From Deltaproteobacteria bacterium (lineage in GTDB: Bacteria > Desulfobacterota > GWC2-55-46), in NCBI GenBank assembly GCA_016219115.1, contig JACRCH010000007.1, positions 1 through 47,819 of the forward strand: a DNA stretch of 47,819 nt. The letters run 5' to 3'. The translations under genes and the position numbers were made by a program. The notes below the pieces were generated by a model. The model saw only the letters and a program-made list of their open reading frames with translations, had not been told where the DNA came from and did no database searches. Below are positions 35,646 through 43,551 of the stretch, piece after piece. How positions within the stretch are numbered: position 1 is the first letter of the stretch; each line of letters begins with the position of its first letter.

Positions 35646-36437
35646 ATGATGAACCTTTTGCGCCGTTACTTCCTTGTACCTCTGTCCGTATCGGCTTTCA
35701 CGGTCCTTTTGCCTCTTTGCCCTCAAGCCGGAGCCGCCGGGGGTTATTTTTTCGTCGAGCATGTCATCGACGGCGACACCGTAGTTATCGAAGGCGGAGA
35801 GAAGGTCCGCTACATCGGGATGGACACCCCGGAGGCCGGAGAACCGTTCTACGGAGAGGCTAAGAAAAGGAACAGCAACCTTGTCGGCGGCAGGAGAGTA
35901 AGGTTTGTATTCTGCGAAGCGCAGAAGAGGGACAAGTACGGAAGGCTCCTGGCGTGGGTATACGCTGACGGGGTCTTCGTCAACGAAATACTTGTAAAGG
36001 AAGGGCTCGCCAGAAAATTCCCGGTCCCTCCGTGCGGGCTTGAAAAGTCCGCTGAGTTCAGGAGGGCCGAAGACGAGGCCAGGGTCAAAAAGCTCGGGCT
36101 CTGGAGCGCCGGGGCGGCCACAGCCGCCGAGAGATACAGGGAAGGCATTAAGACCATAGCCCCTTCAGGGGCCTCGGGTTTTATCGGGCAAAGGGTAAAT
36201 GTCAGGGGGACCGTCAGGGCCGTAAAGAAGAGAAGGGATGGCGTCTTTCTTGATTTCGGCGGGAAGGACGGCTTCAGCGCCGTAATATTCAAAGACCTGC
36301 TTAAGGACTTGAAAGAAGCAGGCGTAGACCCGATGAGGTTCAAGGGAAGGGCGCTGACCGTGACCGGGCTGGTAAAAGCGTACCGGGGACGCCCGGAGAT
36401 AGTGTTGAAGAAACCCTCCGATATAAAAGAGGAGTAA
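35646..36437 (+). CDS. Secreted staphylococcal-nuclease-like protein with a C-terminal OB-like domain
   Basis: A signal peptide (about residues 1-30, ending near PQAGA) precedes an SNase domain: VIDGDTVVIEGGEKVRYIGM contains the family start and the first catalytic Arg, DTPE follows, YGEAK holds the catalytic Glu position, and DKYGRLLAW holds the second Arg. The last ~80 residues (GQRVNVRGTVRAVKKRRDGV, later GRALTVTGLVKAYRG) look like an OB-fold nucleic-acid-binding domain. ATG 35646 and 35649 are both possible; the site upstream is weak. The open frame reaches 35493 within the HAMP gene but that part is unlikely to be translated. Confidence 0.83.
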   Translation: MMNLLRRYFLVPLSVSAFTVLLPLCPQAGAAGGYFFVEHVIDGDTVVIEGGEKVRYIGMDTPEAGEPFYGEAKKRNSNLVGGRRVRFVFCEAQKRDKYGRLLAWVYADGVFVNEILVKEGLARKFPVPPCGLEKSAEFRRAEDEARVKKLGLWSAGAATAAERYREGIKTIAPSGASGFIGQRVNVRGTVRAVKKRRDGVFLDFGGKDGFSAVIFKDLLKDLKEAGVDPMRFKGRALTVTGLVKAYRGRPEIVLKKPSDIKEE

Positions 36438-36468
36438 GTGGAATAACAGGGCTAAAAGGGTTTTTATC

Positions 36469-36498
36469 TTGACAAAAGCGACCCCGGCTTATTATAGT
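36469..36498 (+). promoter_or_regulatory. Promoter of tRNA-Cys
   Basis: TTGACA (36469-36474) and TATAGT (36493-36498) are 18 nt apart and would start transcription about 10 nt before the tRNA. Confidence 0.65.
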
Positions 36499-36514
36499 GT
36501 TTGTCTGACACTCG

Positions 36515-36589
36515 GGCGGCGTACCCAAGTGGTAAGGGAGCAGTCTGCAAAACTGCCATTCAGCGGTTCGAATCCGCTCGCCGCCTCCA
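36515..36589 (+). tRNA. tRNA-Cys (anticodon GCA)
   Basis: The acceptor stem GGCGGCG (36515-36521) pairs with CGCCGCC (36579-36585). A D-arm follows, then an anticodon arm GCAGT/ACTGC with loop CTGCAAA (anticodon GCA). The T-arm is AGCGG-TTCGAAT-CCGCT, then discriminator T and an encoded CCA (36587-36589). All parts fold in the standard cloverleaf. Confidence 0.95.
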
Positions 36590-36656
36590 ATTCTTTCCAA
36601 CCGCTTGATTCTCCTTGGTTTTAAGCCTCCCTTTTAAGCCAGTTGTTCTCTACGCG

Positions 36657-36679
36657 GGTTCAGGTTTGTAACCTGAACC
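36657..36679. repeat. 23-nt palindrome, copy 1 (after tRNA-Cys)
   Basis: GGTTCAGGTT, loop TGT, AACCTGAACC: a perfect 10-bp inverted repeat with a 3-nt loop. ATTTTATT follows, so it might end the tRNA transcript. It resembles the palindrome at 36739. Confidence 0.6.
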
Positions 36680-36738
36680 ATTTTATTCCCTGCTAAACCT
36701 CGATCTATATCAATCCGTAGAAGGCTCTCGAATTTTCC

Positions 36739-36761
36739 GGTTCAATTTATAAAATTGAACC
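36739..36761. repeat. 23-nt palindrome, copy 2
   Basis: GGTTCAATTT, loop ATA, AAATTGAACC: again a perfect 10-bp inverted repeat with a 3-nt loop and the same GGTTCA/TGAACC ends as copy 1. The GG to AA and matching CC to TT changes keep pairing. No gene is visible between 36590 and 37129; the stretch holds these palindromes and repeat B1. Confidence 0.6.
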
Positions 36762-36838
36762 CGCAAGGAGAAAGATTAACTACGGGATATTCGATTCTCT
36801 CTATTTAAGGACTTTTTACGCCCTGCCTGGCGTTTCTT

Positions 36839-37045
36839 GGGGGTAGGGTTCTGGCCTTTCTGCCTCCCCAGCCCCATCGCTCGCCACTTAGGTCGCTTAA
36901 GCTCCCCGCTCCCCGGCTCGCTCCCACCGTGCGGTGGCAATTTTTTAAAGCATCATCAAGCAAAGAGATGTCGTCGGTTATATGGTCAGCTTTAAATTCG
37001 CCGTGCGCTTTTCCCCCTCTCTTAGGCGGCCTCACCCTACGCCCC
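36839..37045 (+). repeat. Intergenic repeat family B, long copy B1
   Basis: The ends are nearly inverted: GGGGGTAGGGT (36839-36849) and ACCCTACGCCCC (37034-37045). The interior shares the segments CGCTCGCC, CTTAGGTCGCT, GGCTCGCTCCC and CTTAGGCGGCCTC with copy B2 at 43.3 kb. It is about 84 nt longer, with an extra piece at roughly 36925-37015 bounded by CCGTGCG on both sides. Similarity to B2 continues to 37066 (GGGAAGACAAAA). Confidence 0.8.
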
Positions 37046-37129
37046 GCTGGGTTCGGGAAGACAAAACTCGAAAATCGAGAAGTATATTTTTTTAATCCCT
37101 CTTCGATCCCTGATTGGAACAACCTGTTT

Positions 37130-37567
37130 CTACGGCTTGACCGTATTGTAAAAGGCATCGATATTGCTCTTAATGGCAGGCACCGCAACACTCCCGGAGC
37201 AACGGAGTATCGTAAGGAGCTTGCCCACATATACAACCTCTTCGGAATTCAAAACCGCATACCCAGTTGCCGCGTAATGACTGCCGTTATCCCTGTCGAC
37301 GTTCGTTTCTACCAGAGCGATCGCGCAGACCCTGTTTAAAGGACCCGCTGCGTTGGACATCTCGCCCAGGCCCGTCAACAGCCAATCGATGGAGATATTA
37401 TAGGTCTCGGCGAACTTGAATATCAGCCTTGGCGGTATCTCACCTTTTTTCTTGTAGTTCGAGATAGCCTGAGGTGACAGGCCCACGGCCTTTGCCAGTT
37501 CAGACCAGTTTTTCAGCTTCCCTGCCCTCAACATCCTTTCCAACAGCTCAGGTTTCTTAAGCAGCAT
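37130..37567 (-). CDS. Phage CI-type helix-turn-helix repressor-like protein
   Basis: Residues ~15-70 form a helix-turn-helix of the phage CI type (WSELAKAVGLSPQAISNYKK and then the domain end FAETYNISIDWLLTGLGEM). The remaining ~75 residues do not resemble an S24 peptidase domain and match nothing I know. A strong site GGGGAGGAGA lies just before the ATG. It is divergent from a second repressor, sharing a 182-nt control region. A short hairpin with T-rich trail (37060-37080, read on the minus strand) may end its transcript. Its target and any linked prophage are not visible. Confidence 0.8.
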   Translation of the reverse strand: MLLKKPELLERMLRAGKLKNWSELAKAVGLSPQAISNYKKKGEIPPRLIFKFAETYNISIDWLLTGLGEMSNAAGPLNRVCAIALVETNVDRDNGSHYAATGYAVLNSEEVVYVGKLLTILRCSGSVAVPAIKSNIDAFYNTVKP

Positions 37568-37628
37568 ATCTTTCTCCTCCCCTGGATTTAGAATTTTGGT
37601 CTTAATGCCTGGAATTCAAAAAGTTCAG

Positions 37629-37658
37629 TTGACGGTATCCGGTATTAAATGCTATAAA
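37629..37658 (+). promoter_or_regulatory. Candidate promoter between the divergent repressors
   Basis: TTGACG (37629-37634) and TATAAA (37653-37658) are 18 nt apart, with an extended TGc before the -10. Transcription would start near 37665 and pass through the palindrome at 37688-37716 before reaching the gene at 37750. Confidence 0.45.
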
Positions 37659-37687
37659 AAGTGTACTTTGTAATTGGATAGGTATTA

Positions 37688-37716
37688 TTACGCCATTTTA
37701 CTGAATTGCGTAAAAT
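37688..37716. promoter_or_regulatory. Candidate repressor operator
   Basis: Two nested inverted repeats are present: TTACGC (37688-37693) with GCGTAA (37708-37713), and ATTTTAC (37695-37701) with GTAAAAT (37710-37716). Size and position suit a dimeric helix-turn-helix repressor acting on the second repressor gene. Confidence 0.45.
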
Positions 37717-37749
37717 TGTCAAGAGATATTTTTATATCAGTGTGAATTT

Positions 37750-38418
37750 ATGTCAACTTTAGGTGAAAGAATAAGGTATATCAGGGAAGAAATTCTCAAG
37801 CTTAATCAGGCTGATTTTGCCAATAGCTTAGGTTTTTCAAGGGTTGCCACGATCAGTGATTATGAGAAAGACAAGAGAAGCCCTGACATTACCATTTTAC
37901 GCAAAATCGCAAATATAGGAAGTGTGACCCTTGAGTGGATCCTTACCGGAAGCGGCAACATATCAGTTTACGAACCGGCCAGGCCCGCGGTATCCAACGA
38001 GGTTAGCTCATCCGTATACAGCCATAACTTTGTCGAGGTAAATGTCTATGATATCTCCTCAGCCGGGGATCCCAAGAATTTCCCCGGGGCTGAACCCGTT
38101 GACAGGGCGTTTATACCAAAAGCCGATTATGAAAAAGGCCCGGTGGCCATAAGAGTAAAAGGCGATGCCATGAGCCCCAATATACTTGACGGCGCCACGG
38201 TCGGTGTAGACATCAGAGACAGGCGCCTGGTAAGCGGGGGTCTCTATGCGATCTGGCTCAATTTTGAAGGCGTGACCATAAAGAGGGTATTCGTCTATCC
38301 GGACAGGGTAGTACTGAAGTCCGACAACCCGACATTCCCCGAGACCGCCGTTTATAATGTAAACCGGTCAGAGGAATTTATAATAGGAAAGGTCGTCTGG
38401 GTGTATCAGAGGTATTGA
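37750..38418 (+). CDS. XRE/S24 (LexA/CI-like) repressor with an inactivated peptidase domain
   Basis: The 222-residue protein has an N-terminal XRE helix-turn-helix (about residues 4-68: ERIRYIREEILKLNQADFA, ISDYEKDKRSPD, LEWILTGSGN) and a C-terminal S24 domain. The normal nucleophile motif GDSM is GDAM here (Ala140), while the second catalytic residue, Lys178 in TIKRV, and an Ala-Gly pair at 105-106 at the usual cleavage position are kept. Self-cleavage after DNA damage is therefore unlikely, unless another protein acts. The first third is noticeably richer in AT than the neighbouring housekeeping genes. No clear ribosome-binding site precedes the ATG. Confidence 0.88.
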   Translation: MSTLGERIRYIREEILKLNQADFANSLGFSRVATISDYEKDKRSPDITILRKIANIGSVTLEWILTGSGNISVYEPARPAVSNEVSSSVYSHNFVEVNVYDISSAGDPKNFPGAEPVDRAFIPKADYEKGPVAIRVKGDAMSPNILDGATVGVDIRDRRLVSGGLYAIWLNFEGVTIKRVFVYPDRVVLKSDNPTFPETAVYNVNRSEEFIIGKVVWVYQRY

Positions 38419-38574
38419 AGAGATTTTGAGCGGATTCTCACGCCGCCACGGGTGTCTCAGTGCCTCTGTTCCACGAACCTCCGGTCTGTTTTTGGCGGTG
38501 ACGTTGCAATCGTATCAGCCGCGTATTTTAACCATTCAGTCTTTATCCCTCATTTTGCCCTTCCCTGTTTTAGA

Positions 38575-38603
38575 TTGACATTTAAGACGCTTTTTTGTAT
38601 CCT
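38575..38603 (+). promoter_or_regulatory. Promoter of the aconitase gene
   Basis: TTGACA (38575-38580) and TATCCT (38598-38603) are 17 nt apart. The leader of about 115 nt contains a 9-bp hairpin (AAACCCTTG at 38635 with CAGGGGTTT at 38660, one G-U pair). A lone perfect TATAAT at 38675 has no -35. Apart from these, 38419-38725 shows no gene. Confidence 0.55.
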
Positions 38604-38725
38604 TATAAGCCTCTCAATAGGGCGGCAAGCCCGCAAACCCTTGTTTTTTATGGATTAAGCAGGGGTTTTAGAGTTATAATGTAAAAATAAAACCTGCAGT
38701 AATATGACCTAAAGGAGGATCAACC

Positions 38726-40657
38726 GTGGGAAAGAGCGTCGCACAGAAGTTAATCGACAGCCACCTGGTATCCGGAGAGGCTGTACAGGGAAAAGAAGTA
38801 AACATACGGATAGACCAGACGATCACCCAGGACGCGACAGGCACGATGGCTTATCTTCAGTTCGAGGCGATGGGCGTGCCGAAGGTAAAGACAGAGCTTT
38901 CCGTGAGCTATGTCGACCACAATACGCTCCAGTACGGCGGTTTCGAGAACGCCGACGACCACAGGTTCCTCCAGACGCTCGCCTCAAAGTACGGCATATA
39001 CTTCTCAAGGCCCGGTAACGGCATCTGCCACCAGGTGCACCTCGAAAGGTTCGGCAAACCGGGTAAGACCATGCTCGGCTCCGACTCACACACGCCCACG
39101 GGCGGCGGCATAGGCATGCTTGCCATAGGCGCCGGCGGACTTGATGTCGCAGTTGCCATGGGCGGCGGCCCTTTCAGCCTCGCGTACCCGAAGGTAGTCC
39201 TTGTAAACCTCAAGGGCAAGCTTAAGCCCTGGGTATCGGCCAAGGATATAATCCTCGAGCTTTTAAGGCGGATGACGGTCAAGGGCGGAGTCGGAAAGGT
39301 CATCGAGTACGGCGGAGACGGCGTGAAGCACTTGACCGTCCCCGAGCGCGCAACGATAACCAACATGGGCGCCGAGCTTGGGGCCACCACCTCGGTCTTC
39401 CCGTCGGACGATGTGACAAAGGCGTTTTTAGCGGCTCAGGGCAGGGAAAAGGACTGGAAGGAATTAAGCGCCGACCCGGACGCCGGGTACGACGAGCGGA
39501 TAGACATCGACCTCAATAAGCTCGAGCCGATGATAGCAAGACCTCACATGCCCGACCAGGTCTGCAAGGTCAGCGAGGTAGAGGGGATGAAGGTCGACCA
39601 GGTATGCGTCGGAAGCTGCACGAACTCATCCTACAGGGACCTGATGCTCGTATCCGATACGTTCAAGAAGGGCGGCTTCAAGGTCCACCCCGAAGTGAGC
39701 ATGACGATTTCCCCCGGCTCAAAGCAGGTCCTTGACATGATGGCCCTTAACAAGGGACTTTCGCACCTCATCGAGGCCGGGGCACGGATACTCGAGGCGA
39801 CATGCGGCCCCTGCATCGGCAACGGACAATCGCCCCCGTCAGGCGGTGTTTCTTTAAGGACATTCAACAGGAATTTTGAGGGTAGATCCGGCACCAAGGA
39901 CGGCAAGGTCTACCTCTGCAGCCCGGAAACGGCCGTGGCGGCCGCCATCTACGGAGTCATCACCGACCCCAGGAAGCTCGGAAAGTTCCCGAAGGTCAAG
40001 ATGCCGGCGCAGTTCCTCGTGGACGACTCTATGGTGGTGCCCCCTGCAAAGGACCCCTCAAAGGTCACTATAATGCGCGGGCCGAACATCCAGCCCCTCC
40101 CGAAGCAGGGGCCGCTTACGGACACCTTGAAGGGCAAGGTCTTGATCAAGCTCGGCGACAACATCACGACCGACCACATAACACCGGCCGGCACATGGCT
40201 CAAGTACAGGAGCAACGTGCCCAAGTACTCTGAGTCGGTCTTCGCGCAGATAGACCCAAAGTTCCACGAGAAGGCGAAGGCCGCCGGAGGCGGGTTCGTC
40301 GTCGGAGGCGAGAACTACGGACAGGGCTCGTCGCGTGAGCACGCGGCGCTTTGCCCGATGTATCTCGGGATAAAGGCGATAATCGCCAAATCATTCGCAA
40401 GGATCCACAAGGACAACCTGGTGAACTTCGGCATCCTCCCGCTCACGTTCGAGAACCCGGCCGACTACGACGCGATAAGTGACGGTGACGAGCTTGAGCT
40501 GCAGGGTATCAAGAACGGCCTTAAGTCAGATACCGTGATACTCAGGAACGCGACCATGGGCAGGGAGATAAAGCTCAAGCACGGGTACTCGCCGAGACAG
40601 GTCGAGACGATAGTCGCAGGCGGAACGCTCAATTACACGACGGCTAAGAGCAAGTAA
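38726..40657 (+). CDS. Aconitate hydratase, Aquifex-type
   Basis: This [4Fe-4S] enzyme interconverts citrate and isocitrate. Cluster cysteines are seen in VGSCTNSSYRDL and in CGPCIGNG (C-x2-C). Other family segments are MLGSDSHTPTGGGIGMLAIG and the swivelling-domain GENYGQGSSREHA. At 643 residues it is shorter than AcnA (~890) and fits the Aquifex-like putative aconitase group. The start is GTG at 38726 with an ideal AAAGGAGGATC upstream. It stands alone between the repressor islet and the biotin operon. Confidence 0.93.
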   Translation: MGKSVAQKLIDSHLVSGEAVQGKEVNIRIDQTITQDATGTMAYLQFEAMGVPKVKTELSVSYVDHNTLQYGGFENADDHRFLQTLASKYGIYFSRPGNGICHQVHLERFGKPGKTMLGSDSHTPTGGGIGMLAIGAGGLDVAVAMGGGPFSLAYPKVVLVNLKGKLKPWVSAKDIILELLRRMTVKGGVGKVIEYGGDGVKHLTVPERATITNMGAELGATTSVFPSDDVTKAFLAAQGREKDWKELSADPDAGYDERIDIDLNKLEPMIARPHMPDQVCKVSEVEGMKVDQVCVGSCTNSSYRDLMLVSDTFKKGGFKVHPEVSMTISPGSKQVLDMMALNKGLSHLIEAGARILEATCGPCIGNGQSPPSGGVSLRTFNRNFEGRSGTKDGKVYLCSPETAVAAAIYGVITDPRKLGKFPKVKMPAQFLVDDSMVVPPAKDPSKVTIMRGPNIQPLPKQGPLTDTLKGKVLIKLGDNITTDHITPAGTWLKYRSNVPKYSESVFAQIDPKFHEKAKAAGGGFVVGGENYGQGSSREHAALCPMYLGIKAIIAKSFARIHKDNLVNFGILPLTFENPADYDAISDGDELELQGIKNGLKSDTVILRNATMGREIKLKHGYSPRQVETIVAGGTLNYTTAKSK

Positions 40658-40663
40658 GAAGGC

Positions 40664-41069
40664 TTTTTAATATTTTCTTCGGGTTGAATGGGTGTGCCAG
40701 CCTTGACCCGCCGCTAAAGCGACGGGTCAAGGCTGGCAAATAAAAATGACCTCCCATACCATCAAAATTCTCCGTCATTTATGGCGGAAAATTTTAATTA
40801 AGCGCGGCTTGCCGCGTATATAAAAACAGATTTCCCTTTGGGCACCCCGCAGCTTGGCTAGCGGGGAGGTTCATTTCACAAAATTCCCTGTAGCTTGCCC
40901 TTGTAAAATCCTCCCCCTTGATGGGGGAGGGTAGGGTGGGGGTGAAAAATGTTTTCACCCTCCCCGCTTCCCGTTGCATCGGAAGAGCGCAACGGGAGCC
41001 CAGCCATCGCAATCGAGGGAGGGGAGGGTAAAAGAGATACCCCGGAGCAAGGCTTGCGGGGTGGTTCAT
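40664..41069 (+). repeat. Intergenic repeat family A, tandem composite copy A5
   Basis: Order: head m1 (TTCTTCGGGTTGAA), a unique insert with two hairpins, m4 ending GGTTCAT at 40874, then directly m2, m3 and a shortened m4 ending GGTTCAT at 41069. It thus carries m4 twice and m3 once. The remaining 41070-41179 holds no gene. The minus-strand frame 40794-41069 is repeat sequence and is not called. Confidence 0.83.
40696..40737. repeat. Long hairpin within repeat A5
   Basis: A perfect 15-bp stem (40696-40710 with 40723-40737, beginning GCCAGCCTTGACCCG) continues with CGCT/AGCG around a 2-nt loop. A second, imperfect hairpin (AAAATT..TCCG with CGGA..AATTTT) follows at 40764-40795. The first stands 38 nt after the aconitase stop and could end its transcript, but lacks a T-run. 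Confidence 0.6.
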
Positions 41070-41179
41070 TTCAGCGGGAACTCCCCGTCTGTAAGAGGGG
41101 GGATGAGAGCCGGTTCCTGCGTCACATGATGAGCGTTGCTAGCGGCCCGAAAGAGGCACGGCTGTAAAACCGTTGGTAT

Positions 41180-41854
41180 CTAAAAGAGGCTTTTGATGAG
41201 GCCCCCTTCCGCAAGGTCGGGGGCCTCGTTTTTTGCGCGCGGGAACTCGAATACCAGGAGGCCGGTCCTCCGCTCAATCTCTTTCGCGTTATGCTTCATC
41301 GATTCGTCCGCGGCATGAGAGTTGTCGTTCAGTATTATCGCCCTGACTTCTATCCCCCTTTTTCCGGCGGCCTCTACCGTAAGGAGCGTGTGGTTTATGA
41401 CTCCGAGCCTGGAAGTGGCTACGATTATTATCGGGAGCCTCAAGGCCGCGGCGAGGTCGGCTACGGTCTTGTCGTCCGTAAGCGGGGCCAGGAGGCCTCC
41501 GGCCCCCTCCACGAGCATAAGGTCGTGTCTGACCGAAAGCTCCAGATAAACATTCTTCAAGGCCGCGAAGTCTATCTCGGAGCCTGAGATACGGGCCGCC
41601 AGATGGGGGGAGAGCGCCGGGGCGAACCTGTACGGGCAGATCGCCTCTATCGGGTCGGCCGAACCGGAGGCCTCCTTGAGGGTTAAAGCGTCCTCGGGGA
41701 CGAGTGCGCCGTCTATTTCAGCGCAGCCCGACTCTACGGGCTTCATCACACCGACATCGGCCCCCTTGAGCCTCAAGGCCCTCGCTATTGAAGCGGCGAC
41801 AAAGGTCTTTCCGGCCCCGGTGTCGGTGGCGGTTATGAAGCAGGAGCGGGTCAT
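41180..41854 (-). CDS. bioD: Dethiobiotin synthetase BioD
   Basis: BioD closes the ureido ring of dethiobiotin from DAPA, CO2 and ATP. The P-loop is TATDTGAGKT at the N-terminus, followed by MKPVESGC with the catalytic Lys, and VEGAGGLLAP. The length of 224 residues is normal. The ATG overlaps the bioA stop by 4 nt (ATGA). It is the last gene of the biotin operon. Confidence 0.95.
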   Translation of the reverse strand: MTRSCFITATDTGAGKTFVAASIARALRLKGADVGVMKPVESGCAEIDGALVPEDALTLKEASGSADPIEAICPYRFAPALSPHLAARISGSEIDFAALKNVYLELSVRHDLMLVEGAGGLLAPLTDDKTVADLAAALRLPIIIVATSRLGVINHTLLTVEAAGKRGIEVRAIILNDNSHAADESMKHNAKEIERRTGLLVFEFPRAKNEAPDLAEGGLIKSLF

Positions 41855-43206
41855 TGCGTCAGCCTCTTTACGCAGTCGCAGGTAATCCCTACTATCTTTT
41901 TAAGCTCTGAACCCGTTATGCTCAGGGGCGGCATGATGACGATGGTGTCGCCAAGCGGCCTTATGATAAGGCCGTACTTTCTCGCTTCCATGCATACGCG
42001 GTGGCCGAGCCTCTCATCCGACGGGTAAGGCTTTTTTGTCTTCCTGTCCGCCACAAGCTCGATTCCCGCGATAAGCCCGGCCTGCCTCACTTCGCCGACA
42101 TGGCCGAAAGATTCGAATCTTTTAAGGAGTTCCCTGAAGAGAGTGATCTTGCCTTTAAGTCTTTCCATGACCTTCTCGTCTTTGAATATATCGAGGTTAG
42201 CGATGGCGGCGGCGCATCCAAGCGGGTTTCCGGTATACGTGTGGCCGTGGAAGAAGCTTTTGTACTCGTCGTACCGGCCGAGGAAGGCTTTGTATACCTT
42301 CTCGGTAGTAAGCGTTGCCGCAAGCGGCATATACCCGCCGGTGAGACCCTTGGCGAGACATAAAAAGTCCGGGACGACACCTTCGGCGTCGCAGGCGAAC
42401 ATTGAGCCGGTCCTGCCGAAGCCCGTTGCCACCTCGTCGACTATGAGGAGGACATCGTATTTTCTGGTAAGCCTCCTTACCGCCTTCAGGAAGCCCGGAG
42501 GCGAGGTCACAATCCCGGCGGCCCCCTCGAAGAGCGGCTCTATGACGCAGCCGGCGATCTCTTCGTGGTGGTCCTTCAATATGTCTTCAAGCGCATTTAG
42601 ACACGCAGTCTTGCAGTCCTTTTTGTCTTTCCCGACCGGGCACCTGTAGCAGTAGGGGTATGGGGCCCTGAAAGTATCGAACAAAAGCGGGCGGTACTTC
42701 TTTACGAATATGTCTATCTCTCCGACGGACATGGAGCCGAAGGTATCCCCGTGGTACGCCCCCGTGAACGCGATGAACTTTCTCTTGCGGTTTTTTCTGT
42801 TCGTCTGCTCATGGTACTGGAAGGCCATCTTTAGCGCTATCTCAACGGCCGTCGATCCGTTGTCCGAGTAGAAGACCCTGCCAAGCCCCCCGGGGGCGAT
42901 CTCTGCGAGCCTTTCGGCAAGTTCGATGGACGGCGTGTTCCCGAGGCCAAGAAGCGTCGAGTGGGCGATTTTGGAGAGCTGTTTTTTCACGGCGGAGTCT
43001 ATCTCTTTTTTCCTGTGGCCGTGGACAGTGACCCAGAGCGACGATACCCCGTCGAGGTAGCGTCTCCCTTCGGTATCTATAAGGTAGTTGCCCTTGCCGC
43101 GTTCTATTATGAGCGGGTCTGACTCCGCCCACTCCTTCATCTGCGTGAACGGGTGCCAGAGATGTTTTTTGTCGAGAGAGATAAGTCTTTTTGTTTTAGG
43201 TGTCAT
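41851..43206 (-). CDS. bioA: Adenosylmethionine-8-amino-7-oxononanoate aminotransferase BioA
   Basis: BioA converts KAPA to DAPA with SAM as amino donor. It is a class III PLP aminotransferase: HLWHPFTQM at the N-terminus, [12 protein letters not shown], the cofactor Asp in [16 protein letters not shown], and the PLP Lys in [16 protein letters not shown]. The length is 451 residues. It is separated from upstream bioC by 345 nt holding repeat B2; no clear ribosome-binding site precedes its ATG. Confidence 0.95.
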   Translation of the reverse strand: MTPKTKRLISLDKKHLWHPFTQMKEWAESDPLIIERGKGNYLIDTEGRRYLDGVSSLWVTVHGHRKKEIDSAVKKQLSKIAHSTLLGLGNTPSIELAERLAEIAPGGLGRVFYSDNGSTAVEIALKMAFQYHEQTNRKNRKRKFIAFTGAYHGDTFGSMSVGEIDIFVKKYRPLLFDTFRAPYPYCYRCPVGKDKKDCKTACLNALEDILKDHHEEIAGCVIEPLFEGAAGIVTSPPGFLKAVRRLTRKYDVLLIVDEVATGFGRTGSMFACDAEGVVPDFLCLAKGLTGGYMPLAATLTTEKVYKAFLGRYDEYKSFFHGHTYTGNPLGCAAAIANLDIFKDEKVMERLKGKITLFRELLKRFESFGHVGEVRQAGLIAGIELVADRKTKKPYPSDERLGHRVCMEARKYGLIIRPLGDTIVIMPPLSITGSELKKIVGITCDCVKRLTQ

Positions 43207-43314
43207 TTGATTAAGATGAAGATCATTTGTAATTTTATTCTCTTTTAGGGTTAAATACCCCGTAGCTTGCCGCGTTTTTGTAAGAGATCTTTTGCGCGCT
43301 GCCGTGCGGTTTTC

Positions 43315-43437
43315 GGGGGTAGGGTTCTGTCCGCTTTCTTCCTCCCCGGCCCCGTCGCTCGCCCCTTAGGTCGCTACGCTCCCAGCGCCTCGGCTCGCTC
43401 CCGCTTCCTCGCCTTAGGCGGCCTCACCCTACGCCCC
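43315..43437 (+). repeat. Intergenic repeat family B, short copy B2
   Basis: The ends GGGGGTAGGGT (43315-43325) and ACCCTACGCCCC (43426-43437) are nearly inverted. It lies in the bioC-bioA gap, in the same orientation as B1 and opposite to the bio genes. The stretch before it (43253-43276) looks like the CCCCGTAGCTTGCCGCG part of family A. The rest of 43207-43551 is AT-rich with no gene. Confidence 0.8.
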
Positions 43438-43551
43438 GCTGGGTTTGGGAAGACAAAAATTTTAAAACACCTTCACTCAAACTCGCCTTACCCTCATTGG
43501 TTTGTGAAAGACAAAACAAAACTAAAATCTGGGCTTTTCATTATTTCGTCT

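Noticed and set aside
36929..37339. Plus-strand 136-codon frame over repeat B1 and the CI-type gene
   Set aside because: Half is repeat and half is antisense to the repressor gene; no start signal.
38452..38658. 68-codon plus-strand frame before aconitase
   Set aside because: No ribosome-binding site, no recognisable sequence, and it overlaps the aconitase promoter and leader.
36515..38725. Complete integrative element at tRNA-Cys
   Set aside because: I found no integrase and no second copy of the tRNA 3' end downstream; only the two regulators suggest past integration.
40794..41069. Minus-strand reading frame of 91 codons inside repeat A5, and similar frames over A1 and A3
   Set aside because: The encoded phrases come from the repeat modules themselves and recur wherever m4 occurs; there is no ribosome-binding site or family resemblance.
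41110..41165. Sequence with a TGTAAA loop between ACGG and CCGT, resembling a tRNA-Tyr anticodon arm
   Set aside because: The loop is one base too long for a proper arm, and no acceptor stem or T-arm could be built before bioD begins.
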